From contig CAYMPH010000022.1 of NCBI GenBank assembly GCA_964392365.1, positions 1 to 61,920 on the forward strand: a stretch of 61,920 nt of DNA. The letters are read 5' to 3'. This document shows, piece after piece, positions 16,468-25,113 of this stretch. The stretch's first letter is position 1. The number at the start of each line of letters is the position of its first letter. A model generated the notes under the pieces. The model had not been told where the DNA came from. It did no database searches and saw only the letters and a program-made list of their open reading frames with translations. The position numbers and the translations under genes were made by a program. Origin of the DNA: CAYMPH01 sp964392365. Its GTDB lineage: Bacteria; Spirochaetota; UBA4802; UBA5550.

Positions 16468-17091
16468 ATGGTAATAAATATGCCGGATAAAACAAACAGG
16501 CAGCTCGCTTATGAAACAGCAGCAGAAAATGCAGTAAATCTTCTGCATTCAGTCAACATACAAGAGCGCTGCCGTCAGCTCGAACTCCCGATTATTAATG
16601 ATGGAAGAATATCAATACACATTTTAGGAAATGACCTGATAATTTCACCACCAGATTATAATGCAATTACAGCATCAACAGGAAAGCCTGCTCATCCAAT
16701 AGACCGCATACTCGCACTTCATTATCTTTTGTGTGATATTGCAGTAAAAGAAACAGGTGAGCTTATTTCATTCAGGGATCTTCCTGGCGGTCAGTTTTAT
16801 CTTGAGCCATACAGGTCGCGTACAGTGATTCCGCTTGAAAAAAATATCGGCAATAATATTGAATTTTTAAAGGAGAGGCTTGCACGATATGAATGGGAAC
16901 AGGTAAATTACGGCGATCTTGGAGCACGCATACATGCAATAGGAAAAATTTATATAACTCTTGTTTATAGAACCGGAGATGATGAATTTCCTCCTTCAGC
17001 TGAATTATTATTTGATTCAATTATCGGGCGCGTATTCAATACAGATGATGTGTCAGCGCTTGCAAGCCGGATGTGTATTGTTTTATTATAA
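16468..17091 (+). CDS. DUF3786 family protein
   Basis: This 207-residue soluble protein shows no signal peptide or membrane segment. The stretch PAHPIDRILALHYLLCDIAVKETGELISFRDLPGGQFYLEPYRSR carries the DUF3786 signature (region HYLL...FRDLPGG.FY). This family is found mostly in anaerobes and is often near corrinoid or acetyl-CoA pathway genes, as here. No biochemical role is established. The start is uncertain: an ATG at 16480 (MPDKTNRQ) is as likely, and neither start has a clear ribosome site. It lies 250 bp after the RACo gene behind two GGGCTCTGACCC motifs, so co-transcription is not assured. Confidence 0.75.
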   Translation: MVINMPDKTNRQLAYETAAENAVNLLHSVNIQERCRQLELPIINDGRISIHILGNDLIISPPDYNAITASTGKPAHPIDRILALHYLLCDIAVKETGELISFRDLPGGQFYLEPYRSRTVIPLEKNIGNNIEFLKERLARYEWEQVNYGDLGARIHAIGKIYITLVYRTGDDEFPPSAELLFDSIIGRVFNTDDVSALASRMCIVLL

Positions 17092-17404
17092 GGAACAATT
17101 TTTTACCGGTGGTGAAAATATATTTACTGAAATCTCATTGAAAAATGAAAAGAAGATATTTTATTATGAAAATAAAAGTATAAATAAGTATAATGTTTAT
17201 ATATTGAATTTTGAAAATCCGGCCATATTTCACAAAAAAAACAAAAACTGACACATTCTATTATTATTACCAGTTCCTTAATTATGTCTCTTGATTTAAT
17301 CAGGAAATTAATTGACTTGGGTTATTTTTTAAACAAAACATCCCAAGATGTTCAGTAAATTGGCTTAAAAATTTGAATTAATTCGATTAATAGATTTTTT
17401 TTTA

Positions 17405-17433
17405 TTGAAATTTTTAAAGCGGTTTAATATAAG
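17405..17433 (+). promoter_or_regulatory. Candidate sigma70 promoter of a small RNA
   Basis: TTGAAA (17405-17410), a 17-nt spacer, then TATAAG (17428-17433). Transcription would start near 17440 and meet the terminator at 17463-17500, giving an RNA of about 60 nt. Confidence 0.45.
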
Positions 17434-17462
17434 TTTATCAACTGATTACATTTATGTAAAAT

Positions 17463-17500
17463 TGCGTATTAGCCCTGAATGACAAATACGCATTTTTTTT
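17463..17500 (+). terminator. Intrinsic terminator upstream of the porin gene
   Basis: TGCGTATT (17463-17470) pairs perfectly with AATACGCA (17485-17492) across a 14-nt loop, followed by eight T. It is 370 nt after the nearest upstream gene and 190 nt before the porin, so it ends either a small RNA or a leader transcript. Confidence 0.7.
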
Positions 17501-17577
17501 ATGAATGTAACTGTTAAAAAAAGGATTCTGTAATACCTGAATTAGTTTATTTTTAATCCAAAAAGTTACAAAGAAAT

Positions 17578-17606
17578 TTGATTTTTTTACAGATCAAATA
17601 TTTAAT
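17578..17606 (+). promoter_or_regulatory. Candidate porin promoter with inverted TTTGAT/ATCAAA
   Basis: TTGATT (17578-17583), a 17-nt spacer, TTTAAT (17601-17606). The inverted pair TTTGAT/ATCAAA overlaps the -35 and spacer and could bind a regulator. A leader of about 80 nt would follow. Confidence 0.35.
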
Positions 17607-17692
17607 GAAATTTCAGGATTATAAAAAAACTGAAACAGATAAAGCAGGAATCCTAAAATCTAATTAAAGGTTTAAAAAAGGAGGATTCAATA

Positions 17693-19063
17693 ATGAAATC
17701 CAAAAAACTCGGGTTGTTTTTAACCTTAGCTTTAGTTCTCACAAGCGTTTTTGCCTTTGCTCAGGATGCACCAAAAGAGGAAGAATCACCAATTAAGATC
17801 AGTGGAAGCGCTAACTTCTTTTACACTGTAGATGCTGGTTACTGGAATAAAGGAACTGCAGCTAATGCGCTTTATCAGAATTATTTCATGTTTGATAAAC
17901 TTTATCTTGAATTCGATCATCAGATGGGTAAAAACTTCAAATACCATGTAACTCTTGATGCAGTTGCTAATCAAGTAGATGCTCAAGCAGTTCAAACTAG
18001 AGGTTATTGGGTAGCTACAACTGGACCATCAGCAAAAGCTTTTGAGATCCCATTTATTAGAGAAGCTTATGCAACTCTTTCACTTGGCGATGCTGAACTT
18101 TTTAAAGTTGATGTTAATCTGGGACTTATTCCAACTAAAATCATCAGATACAGAGGCTATATGTCTGATATGAGATGGCTGGAATCTATGATGTTTAATG
18201 GTAACTACCAGATTATTGGAGCACATTATTTAGGAAAAAGATTAAGTTTAGCTACTACTACTGGTTCTGCTGCTCAAGGTGGAACAAGTCTTGGAGATGG
18301 TGATTGTGCTCAGGATATGGGAGTTGGAATTGATCTAAGTTTTATGAAATTCCTTAATTTTTCATTTGCTGTTACTGCAGGTGAAGGTGTAACTCAGGTT
18401 ACTAATGATATTACTGGAATAAACGGCGGAAAAGCTCTTTATTATGATCTTCTTGTTGTGCCAATGAAAGGTCTTTTTATTCATGCATTTTTGAGAGATG
18501 AAACAATTCAGATGATGAACTCTTTAGCTGGTTCTAACAATAAAACTCAAAAATGGTTCGCAGGCGCAGGAGTTGGTATTAAATTAATGGGTATCAATCT
18601 TGGTGCAGATTTTGAATCAGGTCAGCAAATTACATCTTTTGAAGGACAAACAGCAGCTGGTACAGGAATTACTCCAGCAGTTAACTTTTTTGCTCTTAAT
18701 GCTTGGTTAAACTGGAATCTTCAGGAAATCGCTGGTTTCCCACTACTTGTACTTGGTAAAATATCTTATGGATCATATACTGATTATTCTGTAGCTGCTT
18801 ACAATCAGGCTGCTGGCGTTGCTAATAGTGGAAAAATATTTGATACTTTCCATTGGTATGCTGGTCTTGGATGGCAGTTTAATAAAAACTTCAAAGTAGC
18901 TGTTATTTTTGAACAGTATGTTTGGGGTGATGCTCAAATTTATCAAACTGTATATTCAGCAAATCCACTTAATGATGCTGCAATGACTGCAGCTAAAGCA
19001 CTTAATAGTGGCTGGAACAATGCAGACAGCAAGCTTTATGTTAAAACAGAATCTAAATTCTAA
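17693..19063 (+). CDS. Outer-membrane porin-like beta-barrel protein
   Basis: This 456-residue protein has a clear signal peptide (MKSKKLGLFLTLALVLTSVFAFA, cleavage before QDAPKEE). Alternating short hydrophobic/polar strands follow, ending in a C-terminal phenylalanine (ESKF), as expected for an outer-membrane barrel. The strand-rich regions include FKYHVTLDAVA and FKVAVIFEQYVWG. It looks like a general or substrate-specific porin; the solute is unknown. A very strong ribosome site (AAAGGAGG) lies about 9 nt before the ATG. Codon choice (GCT, ACT, AAT, CTT) differs from the neighbours and fits very high expression. Two terminators in a row follow. It stands alone between gaps, so it is probably monocistronic. 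Confidence 0.85.
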   Translation: MKSKKLGLFLTLALVLTSVFAFAQDAPKEEESPIKISGSANFFYTVDAGYWNKGTAANALYQNYFMFDKLYLEFDHQMGKNFKYHVTLDAVANQVDAQAVQTRGYWVATTGPSAKAFEIPFIREAYATLSLGDAELFKVDVNLGLIPTKIIRYRGYMSDMRWLESMMFNGNYQIIGAHYLGKRLSLATTTGSAAQGGTSLGDGDCAQDMGVGIDLSFMKFLNFSFAVTAGEGVTQVTNDITGINGGKALYYDLLVVPMKGLFIHAFLRDETIQMMNSLAGSNNKTQKWFAGAGVGIKLMGINLGADFESGQQITSFEGQTAAGTGITPAVNFFALNAWLNWNLQEIAGFPLLVLGKISYGSYTDYSVAAYNQAAGVANSGKIFDTFHWYAGLGWQFNKNFKVAVIFEQYVWGDAQIYQTVYSANPLNDAAMTAAKALNSGWNNADSKLYVKTESKF

Positions 19064-19078
19064 GAATTGTTAATATTT

Positions 19079-19104
19079 AAATTGCGGGCGCAAGCCCGCA
19101 ATTT
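19079..19104 (+). terminator. Hairpin after the porin gene (first of two)
   Basis: AAATTGCGGGC pairs with GCCCGCAATTT around a GCAA tetraloop, 15 nt after the porin stop. Few T follow, so it may mainly protect the mRNA 3' end. Confidence 0.7.
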
Positions 19105-19162
19105 ACTAAAACAACCCGAGCAACCTTTAACCTTCTTACGAATTTAATTAAAATGCAGATAT

Positions 19163-19194
19163 AAAAGGCTCTCCGGAAGGAGGGCCTTTTTTTT
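19163..19194 (+). terminator. Strong intrinsic terminator after the porin gene
   Basis: AAAAGGCTCTCC and GGAGGGCCTTTT form a 12-bp stem (one G-U pair) around GGAA, continuing into T8. It probably ends the porin transcript. Confidence 0.85.
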
Positions 19195-19227
19195 GTTTTT
19201 GCAGGCGTTAATTGTCTGCTGAATTAG

Positions 19228-19270
19228 AGGGGCTCTGATCCCTTCTGATGAATAAATATGCTCTGGCCCC
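19228..19270 (+). repeat. Second pair of GGCTCTGAYCCC motifs
   Basis: GGGGCTCTGATCCCTTCTG (from 19228) and GCTCTGGCCCC (19260-19270) are direct copies about 30 nt apart, between the porin terminator and the protease gene. The first shares the CCTTCTG tail with the copy at 16411. Confidence 0.55.
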
Positions 19271-19373
19271 TGTAATCCCCCGCATTAAATATTTCAAAAT
19301 ATTCAGCTTTACAAAAAATGCACTGGAAATATAGAATATAAAAAATCTGAAAAACCTTTAAGGAATGCAAAAA

Positions 19374-21326
19374 ATGTATAAAAAAATATTTATCCCGGCT
19401 ATTACGCTTATTCTGCTTTTTTCCTGCTTTAAAAATTCAGAAGGACTGAAGCAGACTGATGTTCCAAGGCTTCTAAACCAGTATCTGATGATGCATGTGG
19501 AATATCACAAGATTGACGATGAGCTTTCAGGCAGAATTTTTGATAATTATATCAATTCCCTCGATTATGGAAAATATTTCTTCAAAGCTTCTGACATAAG
19601 CGATTTGCGTAAAAAATACAAAAGTTCAATGAAGGATTATCTTACAAAGGGGCAGTTTGACTTTGTTTTTGATATCAGCAATTTATATAAGAAAAGATTT
19701 TCTGAAAGCATGAATCTGTTTAATGTTCTTATCAAAAATGATTATAATTTTAATGTTGATGAGGAGATAATCATTGATAGAGAAAAGGTTCCTTTTGCCG
19801 CTGATAATAAAGAATTAAAGGAACGGTGGAGAAAAAATATCAAACTCCAGCTGCTCAATTATATATCTGCCGGCGAATCAATGGATAAAGCAAAAACGAA
19901 ACTGATTAAAAAGTATAAGTTAATAGATAAAAGAGCAGGCGAGTTCACTCAGGACAAGATTTTAGCACAGTTTGTAAATGCATTCTCAACTGCGCTTGAT
20001 CCTCATTCAAATTATCTTCCTCAGGAGGAGCATGAGGATTTTAAAATTTCCATGGAATTGAAGCTCGAGGGAATCGGCGCAAGACTCCGCTCTGAAGATG
20101 GTTTTGTAATTATTGAATCAATTATTCCCGGCGGAGCAGCAGACAAGCTTTCAAGTGAAAACGGCCTGAAACCTAGCGATAAGATAGTAGCAGTTGCGCA
20201 AGGGTCGGATGAGCCTCTTGATGTTATTGATATGGATCTGCGCGATGTAGTTCAGAAAATCCGCGGGAAAAAAGGAACTGAAGTGAGGCTTACAATCTTA
20301 AGGGAAAACGGACCTGAAGGGAAATCGCTGAGGCTCGTTATTCCTATTATCCGTGAAGAGGTTAAGCTTCAGGACAGTGAAGTCCAGTCTGAGGTTTACA
20401 ATTTAAATAGAAACGGCGAGAATATTAAAATCGGGTATGTGAAACTTCCGTCATTCTATCAGGATCAGACCCGCGGGAAAAGTTCAGCAGGCGATATGCA
20501 GGTTCATCTGACTCAGCTTTCGAAAAAAGGCGTTTCTGCGATTGTTGTTGATCTTAGAGGAAATCCGGGCGGTCTTTTAAATGAAGCAGTTGATATTGCT
20601 GGATTATTTATTGAAACCGGTCCTGTTGTTCAGATAAAGTCTTCAAGCGGATCACCTCATGTGCTGTCTGACTACAATTCAGAGATTGCATACGATGGTC
20701 CAATTGTTATACTGATAGATAAATTCAGCGCAAGCGCTTCGGAAATTTTAGCCGGAGCTATAAAGGATTACGGCCGTGGAATTATTGTAGGGCCGACAAG
20801 CACCTTTGGTAAAGGCACAGTTCAGTCATACAATCCGCTTCCGAACAAACAGGGTGCAATGAAAGTCACAACTCATATATTCTATCAGCCTGCAGGAACA
20901 TCCAATCAGCTTTACGGCGTTTCTCCTGATATCATCATTCCTGATCTTACATCAATATGGGATATAGGCGAGGATAAAACGAAATATCCGCTCAAGTGGC
21001 AGCCGATTCCGAAAGCAGAATATAAAACTTTTAATCTGGCAAATCCAGGAATAGTGTCGGACCTTTCTGCCAAATCGAAATTCAGGATTTCATCTGATAA
21101 GAAATTCATTGAACTTTCAGAAAAGATTGCAAAATTTAAAGTTCAGCTTGCGAAAAAGTCTATCAGCCTTAAAGAGGAATCCAAGCTCGAAAAGCAGAGA
21201 GAAGAGGAAATGAAAAAGAATATCAATAAGGAAAAAAGCAGAAAAATTATGGATGTCGAGAGCGATATATTTTTAGGAGAAGTGTTTAATATTACTGGTG
21301 ATTATTTAAAACTTATGGGCAAGTGA
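19374..21326 (+). CDS. C-terminal processing protease (S41, Prc/Tsp family), lipoprotein
   Basis: About 650 residues. The start at 19374 is preferred because AGGA lies 9 nt upstream; an in-frame ATG at 19365 touches that box. The N-terminus is a lipoprotein signal (IFIPAITLILLFSC, lipobox LFSC), so the enzyme is probably tethered in the periplasm. A helical Tsp-type N-terminal domain follows (SALDPHSNYLPQEEHEDF), then a PDZ domain (LEGIGARLRSEDGFVIIESIIPGGAA). The S41 fold has the catalytic Ser in DKFSASASEILAGA and Lys in STFGKGTVQ. A basic coiled C-terminal tail ends the protein. It cleaves proteins at their C-termini for envelope quality control or maturation. Substrates are not indicated by the neighbours. 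Confidence 0.93.
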   Translation: MYKKIFIPAITLILLFSCFKNSEGLKQTDVPRLLNQYLMMHVEYHKIDDELSGRIFDNYINSLDYGKYFFKASDISDLRKKYKSSMKDYLTKGQFDFVFDISNLYKKRFSESMNLFNVLIKNDYNFNVDEEIIIDREKVPFAADNKELKERWRKNIKLQLLNYISAGESMDKAKTKLIKKYKLIDKRAGEFTQDKILAQFVNAFSTALDPHSNYLPQEEHEDFKISMELKLEGIGARLRSEDGFVIIESIIPGGAADKLSSENGLKPSDKIVAVAQGSDEPLDVIDMDLRDVVQKIRGKKGTEVRLTILRENGPEGKSLRLVIPIIREEVKLQDSEVQSEVYNLNRNGENIKIGYVKLPSFYQDQTRGKSSAGDMQVHLTQLSKKGVSAIVVDLRGNPGGLLNEAVDIAGLFIETGPVVQIKSSSGSPHVLSDYNSEIAYDGPIVILIDKFSASASEILAGAIKDYGRGIIVGPTSTFGKGTVQSYNPLPNKQGAMKVTTHIFYQPAGTSNQLYGVSPDIIIPDLTSIWDIGEDKTKYPLKWQPIPKAEYKTFNLANPGIVSDLSAKSKFRISSDKKFIELSEKIAKFKVQLAKKSISLKEESKLEKQREEEMKKNINKEKSRKIMDVESDIFLGEVFNITGDYLKLMGK

Positions 21327-21429
21327 TATCCGGAAATTGTCATTTTATTCTTTACGGGAATGACAGAAAACGCTTAAATTTATTCGTAAATTATTTTTTA
21401 TATTTTATAAATAATAAAAGGAGGGCAAT

Positions 21430-21963
21430 GTGAAAATGGGTATGCTTTTTTCGGGTATTTTCTGGGGTGTGGTTTTAATTATTTTCGGGATAACAATCAT
21501 TATTAAGATAATATTTAATATTCATATACCGCTGTTCAGGATCATGATTGCTTTATTTTTTATTTATCTCGGCATTCAGATTCTGATGGGCTGGAAGTTT
21601 TTCCCTCACGGTAATGAAAGATCTGCTATTTTCAACGAAACGAAAATTCAGGCGGACTCCTCGGATAATGAGTATAATATTATTTTCGGCAAGGGCGATG
21701 TTGATCTCACAAAAATTGATTTAAAGGATAAATCAATAAATATAAAAATAAATACTGTATTTGGCGGAAGCTTTATCAAGCTTAACCCAGAAATGCCGTA
21801 TATAATAAAAGTTGATTCTGCTTTCGCAGGAGCAAGGCTTCCGGACGGCAATAATGCTGCGTTCGGCACATATGTTTATAAATCAAAAAGCTATAAAGAA
21901 AATGAGAATCATTTGCGTATTAAAGCGAGCGTGGTTTTCGGCGGCATAGAATTTATTCAGTAG
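21430..21963 (+). CDS. LiaF-like two-transmembrane protein
   Basis: 177 residues. There are two or more hydrophobic segments in the first 60 residues (GIFWGVVLIIFGITIIIKIIF and IMIALFFIYLGIQILMGW). A C-terminal all-beta domain follows, with repeated FGG/FGK turns (NIIFGKGDVDL, NTVFGGSFIKL, ASVVFGGIEFIQ). This matches the YvqF/LiaF C-terminal family, often described as cell-wall stress related. The start is GTG at 21430, supported by AAGGAGGG about 5 nt upstream. An overlapping ATG-TGA at 21428 makes a start-stop pair at the same ribosome site. It is followed by a terminator. Without a LiaRS-like system nearby, its function is open. Confidence 0.7.
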   Translation: MKMGMLFSGIFWGVVLIIFGITIIIKIIFNIHIPLFRIMIALFFIYLGIQILMGWKFFPHGNERSAIFNETKIQADSSDNEYNIIFGKGDVDLTKIDLKDKSINIKINTVFGGSFIKLNPEMPYIIKVDSAFAGARLPDGNNAAFGTYVYKSKSYKENENHLRIKASVVFGGIEFIQ

Positions 21964-21984
21964 CAATTTAATCTTAAACAGTAC

Positions 21985-22016
21985 AAAATCCCTGCCGTAA
22001 AGGCGGGGATTTTTTT
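21985..22016 (+). terminator. Intrinsic terminator, possibly bidirectional
   Basis: AAAATCCCTGCC pairs with GGCGGGGATTTT around GTAAA, followed by T. It lies between convergent genes (LiaF-like on plus, hflX on minus) and the A-rich left flank lets it also work on the minus strand. Confidence 0.8.
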
Positions 22017-22017
22017 A

Positions 22018-23139
22018 TTACCGCTTTAAATTATTTAACTCAAACAACCGCAGCATTTCATTTTTCAGAAAATCAATTCCATTTGAATTTTTTGCAGAAC
22101 CGATTATTGATTCAGGATAATTCATTTTTATCATCCTGATTTTATCTTCATCTGCAGTATCACTTTTATTGAAAAACAGAATCTCAGGTTTCTGCGCAGC
22201 ATCAATATCAATCAGTTCTTTACGGACTGTGTGGATGTTCATTTCGATATCTGACGCGTTGATATCGACCACGTGAATCAGAAAATCCGCATGCAGAATT
22301 TCTTCAAGTGTCGACCTGAAAGATTCCACAAGATTTGCTGGCAGATTCCTGATAAAGCCAACTGTATCTGTAAGGAGAACTGATTTACCCTGATCAAGAA
22401 AAACTGACCGGGTAAACGAATCTAGAGTGGCAAAGAGTCTGTCTTCAACAAAAAGATCATCTTTCGCCAGCAGATTCACCAGGGTGGATTTTCCGGCATT
22501 GGTATATCCGACAACTGCTCCTGTAAATGATGAGCTTCTGGACTTGCGCGCAACCGCCCTGTGGGATCTTATCTTCTCAAATTTTTTCTTTAAAATTGTG
22601 ATTCTTTTCTGGATGTGCCTTTTATCTGTTTCAAGCATCTTCTCACCAGGACCGCGCGTTCCGATTCCTCCTCCAAGACGCGAAAGAACTCCGCCCAGTC
22701 CTTTGAGCCTCGGCAGAATGTATCTCAGCTGGGCAAGCTCAACCTGTATCATTGCTTCCGAGCTTTTTGCTCTTCTTGCAAAAATTTCCAGAATAATTTC
22801 AGTTCTTCCGACAACCCTGCATTTAATATCTTCTTCAAGATTCCGTACCTGTGACGGCTTCAGGCTGTTGAGATCGAAAACAAGAAGTTTGATGTTTTTT
22901 TCTTTAATCGTCTCTTTGATTTTTTCAAGATGACCGGATCCCACTATGGTGCTAGGGTCAATTGATTCTCTTTTTATAATAACAGTTTCAATAATCACTC
23001 CGCCGGAAGTTTTCACGAGAAGATTAAGCTCATTCATTGAGTAGTCTACTTTAACCGGATCGTCCTGGCTGAGCTTGAGACCTACAAGCATTGCTCTTTC
23101 ATCCCTTGATGAAGGAATTCTGTTTACCGAAGCATCCAT
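22018..23139 (-). CDS. hflX: GTPase HflX
   Basis: 373 residues. It contains the HflX N-terminal domain with the glycine-rich GTRGPGEKMLETDKRHI region (near residues 158-174). The GTPase domain has G1 GYTNAGKST, G3 DTVGFIRNLP and G4 FNKSD. HflX binds the large ribosomal subunit and splits stalled or hibernating ribosomes, for example after stress. Length is typical, with a short C-terminal extension. It follows the DUF192 and PorV-like genes on the same strand after a gap of about 20 nt, so probably co-transcribed. No functional link to those envelope proteins is evident. All nucleotide-binding motifs are intact. Confidence 0.95.
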   Translation of the reverse strand: MDASVNRIPSSRDERAMLVGLKLSQDDPVKVDYSMNELNLLVKTSGGVIIETVIIKRESIDPSTIVGSGHLEKIKETIKEKNIKLLVFDLNSLKPSQVRNLEEDIKCRVVGRTEIILEIFARRAKSSEAMIQVELAQLRYILPRLKGLGGVLSRLGGGIGTRGPGEKMLETDKRHIQKRITILKKKFEKIRSHRAVARKSRSSSFTGAVVGYTNAGKSTLVNLLAKDDLFVEDRLFATLDSFTRSVFLDQGKSVLLTDTVGFIRNLPANLVESFRSTLEEILHADFLIHVVDINASDIEMNIHTVRKELIDIDAAQKPEILFFNKSDTADEDKIRMIKMNYPESIIGSAKNSNGIDFLKNEMLRLFELNNLKR

Positions 23140-23161
23140 ATCGAAATTATTTCCTTTTTAT

Positions 23162-23608
23162 TTAAAAACACTTATTGAACAGAACAACCGAGCCTTCGGT
23201 GATTCCATTTTCGTTAAACCAGCCCATGTTCATTTCAAGAGCATACATGGCTTTCATTTTTGATGGATAAGAAATTGAAGTATCAAGAGGTTTCATATTC
23301 TGTATGTCAATAATTCTTCCGTTTTTATCAATGTATGCGATTGATAGGGGAATATAGGTATTTTTCATCCAGAAGCTGAGGTGATCTTCATATGAAAATA
23401 CAAAAAGCATGCCGGAGTTTTTTCCGAGCGATTGCCTGAACATCAGACCATGCTGTCTTTCCTCATCTGTTAAAGCAATTTCTGCGCTGATATTTTTTTT
23501 TATGCCTTTATTATTGATAATGCTGATAATGCAGTCTGAATATGCATTTAATGAGAGAGTTTCGAATATGATTAAAAAAAATACTATTGATCTGATTACA
23601 GAATTCAT
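23162..23608 (-). CDS. DUF192 family exported protein
   Basis: 148 residues with an N-terminal signal sequence (MNSVIRSIVFFLIIFETLSLNAYS). The DUF192 fold follows: IALTDEERQHGLMFRQSL, then GMLFVFSYEDHLSFWMKNTYIPLSIAYID, and MYALEMNMGWFNENGI. These blocks are the hallmark of the family. Its role is unknown; an archaeal structure shows a small beta-barrel. The start overlaps the stop of the upstream PorV-like gene by 4 nt, so translation is coupled. This suggests a periplasmic partner or accessory role for the outer-membrane barrel, which is inference. Confidence 0.85.
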   Translation of the reverse strand: MNSVIRSIVFFLIIFETLSLNAYSDCIISIINNKGIKKNISAEIALTDEERQHGLMFRQSLGKNSGMLFVFSYEDHLSFWMKNTYIPLSIAYIDKNGRIIDIQNMKPLDTSISYPSKMKAMYALEMNMGWFNENGITEGSVVLFNKCF

Positions 23609-24819
23609 TCTACCTTCTTTTCCTGGTTCTGTGGATTTTTTCTGGCTTCTTCTTCAAGCTTATCATTTTTCTTTTTAAGTTCTTTGAGCTCTTCTATATC
23701 TTTTATTTTATTGTCTATGTTTTTATGATATGGATTGTAATCTTTTGCTTTTTTAAATTCCTGCAGAGCCGAATCTATATCATCAGCTACAAAAGCTTTT
23801 ATACCGCCTTTATAATGTTCTTCCGCTGTCTGGATATCTTCAACAGTAATTACCTTAGGAATAAGTTTGAATGATAAGTTAAATGAATATGTAGGGCCGA
23901 ACACACCTGAATCTGCATAAGACGCATCTACATTGAATGAAACATTGCTTACAACATAATTAAATCCCAATCCCAGGCTGAAAGTACGGCCGTTGTTGAA
24001 ACTGTACCCGCCGCGCAGATAGAGAATATCCAGAACATTGAATTCAGCACCAAGATATAATCTGAAACTTTCATCAAAACCGTAAATAAAATCGTAAATA
24101 TCGGTAGGGTCTATTAAATTTTCAGATACGTCTACATTTAATCCGAACCATTTTGTAAGTTTATATGAAAGTCCGATTCTCAGGCTTGTTGGAAGCGGAT
24201 CTTTCAGGGCAGGCGTTCCGAGATTTAAAACTGAAAGACCTATATGAAAGTTTTTCGAAACTGTTTCAAATGGAGAATACAGATACATGCCTTTTAAAAT
24301 TCCTAAGTCAAAACCGACAGAGCTGAGAAATAGCGTGTCTATCTGCTGGTAGATGTATTTAACCGAACCCCCTAAATACATAAATCCGAAATCGTAACCA
24401 TACCCGACTGTAAAAGCGCCATTTACAAATGTAACGCTGCCGACCACATTTCCATTTATATCGATCTTCTCAAATGGCACAACCCAGAAAACCGTGTTTG
24501 ATATAGCCATAAACCCGTTGCCTATTTTAAAAGCTCCGGAGATATTTTCTAATCTTGAATCAAGAATTAATTCCTGATGATGAATTGAAAGTGTAGGATA
24601 TTTAAGAGAACCAAGACCTGCAGGATTGTAATATAGCGTGTTAATATCGTTAATTTCAGCTGTAAACGCCTCAGCCATTGCAAGCGGTCTGCTGCCGACT
24701 CCAAGCTCAAGGAAAATTGCTCCTGAAGATCCGGCGGTGCCTGATGCAAATGAAAATTCCTGCGCAAGAAAAATAAGCAGCGCAGATAAGATAATAATTT
24801 TCATGCAAGCGTATTTCAT
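23605..24819 (-). CDS. PorV/UPF0164-type outer-membrane barrel with C-terminal TPR-like tail
   Basis: 404 residues. The signal peptide is in MKIIILSALLIFLAQEFSFA. The signature GVGSRPLAMAEAFTAEINDINTLYYNPAGLGSL identifies the FadL-like PorV/PorQ/UPF0164 family, known from Treponema and Bacteroidetes. Many beta-strands run to about residue 320. After residue 325 the protein changes character: AEEHYKGGIKAFVADDIDSALQEFKKAKDYNPY looks like one TPR unit, followed by a charged coiled coil ending in KNPQNQEKKVE. That tail would face the periplasm. The family transports hydrophobic solutes or assists secretion; which applies here is unknown. It is the first gene of a set with DUF192 and hflX. An ATG at 24804 is an alternative start. 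Confidence 0.8.
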   Translation of the reverse strand: MKYACMKIIILSALLIFLAQEFSFASGTAGSSGAIFLELGVGSRPLAMAEAFTAEINDINTLYYNPAGLGSLKYPTLSIHHQELILDSRLENISGAFKIGNGFMAISNTVFWVVPFEKIDINGNVVGSVTFVNGAFTVGYGYDFGFMYLGGSVKYIYQQIDTLFLSSVGFDLGILKGMYLYSPFETVSKNFHIGLSVLNLGTPALKDPLPTSLRIGLSYKLTKWFGLNVDVSENLIDPTDIYDFIYGFDESFRLYLGAEFNVLDILYLRGGYSFNNGRTFSLGLGFNYVVSNVSFNVDASYADSGVFGPTYSFNLSFKLIPKVITVEDIQTAEEHYKGGIKAFVADDIDSALQEFKKAKDYNPYHKNIDNKIKDIEELKELKKKNDKLEEEARKNPQNQEKKVE

Positions 24820-25113
24820 TCAAATATCAGCCTTTATATTTATATATCATCCGGCAATTCAAAAAATCAGGTAATTGGTTTTCTTTCGAGCTAATAATAT
24901 TATCGTAAATTTACGGAATCATGTCATTATTTATTCCTGATTTAGAGTTGAAAACAAATATTTTTGTTACAATTCAGAATATAGATAATATTTTAATAGT
25001 ATCTTTTATTTCGATGAGCTCCTAAATTTGCTTTCCGGGAAAGCTCAAGTGAGAATGCTGATTTAAAAAAATTCTTAATTAAGTTCGAAATATCATATTA
25101 TAAATAAAAACTT

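Larger units (their letters stand above)
17092..17692. other. Gene-free 600-bp gap holding a promoter-terminator unit and the porin leader
   Basis: Very AT-rich. I see no coding sequence. It contains a candidate promoter (17405-17433), an intrinsic terminator (17463-17500), and a second candidate promoter for the porin (17578-17606), each listed separately. The first 300 bp show nothing recognisable. Confidence 0.6.

Noticed and set aside
1502..17091. Whole acs region as a genomic island
   Set aside because: Apart from the RAYT and short repeats there is no integrase, tRNA target or border repeat, and codon use matches the flanks.
16961..17251. Plus-strand frame of 96 codons overlapping the end of the DUF3786 gene
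   Set aside because: It lies largely in another frame of the DUF3786 gene, lacks a ribosome site and has a composition typical of AT-rich non-coding DNA.
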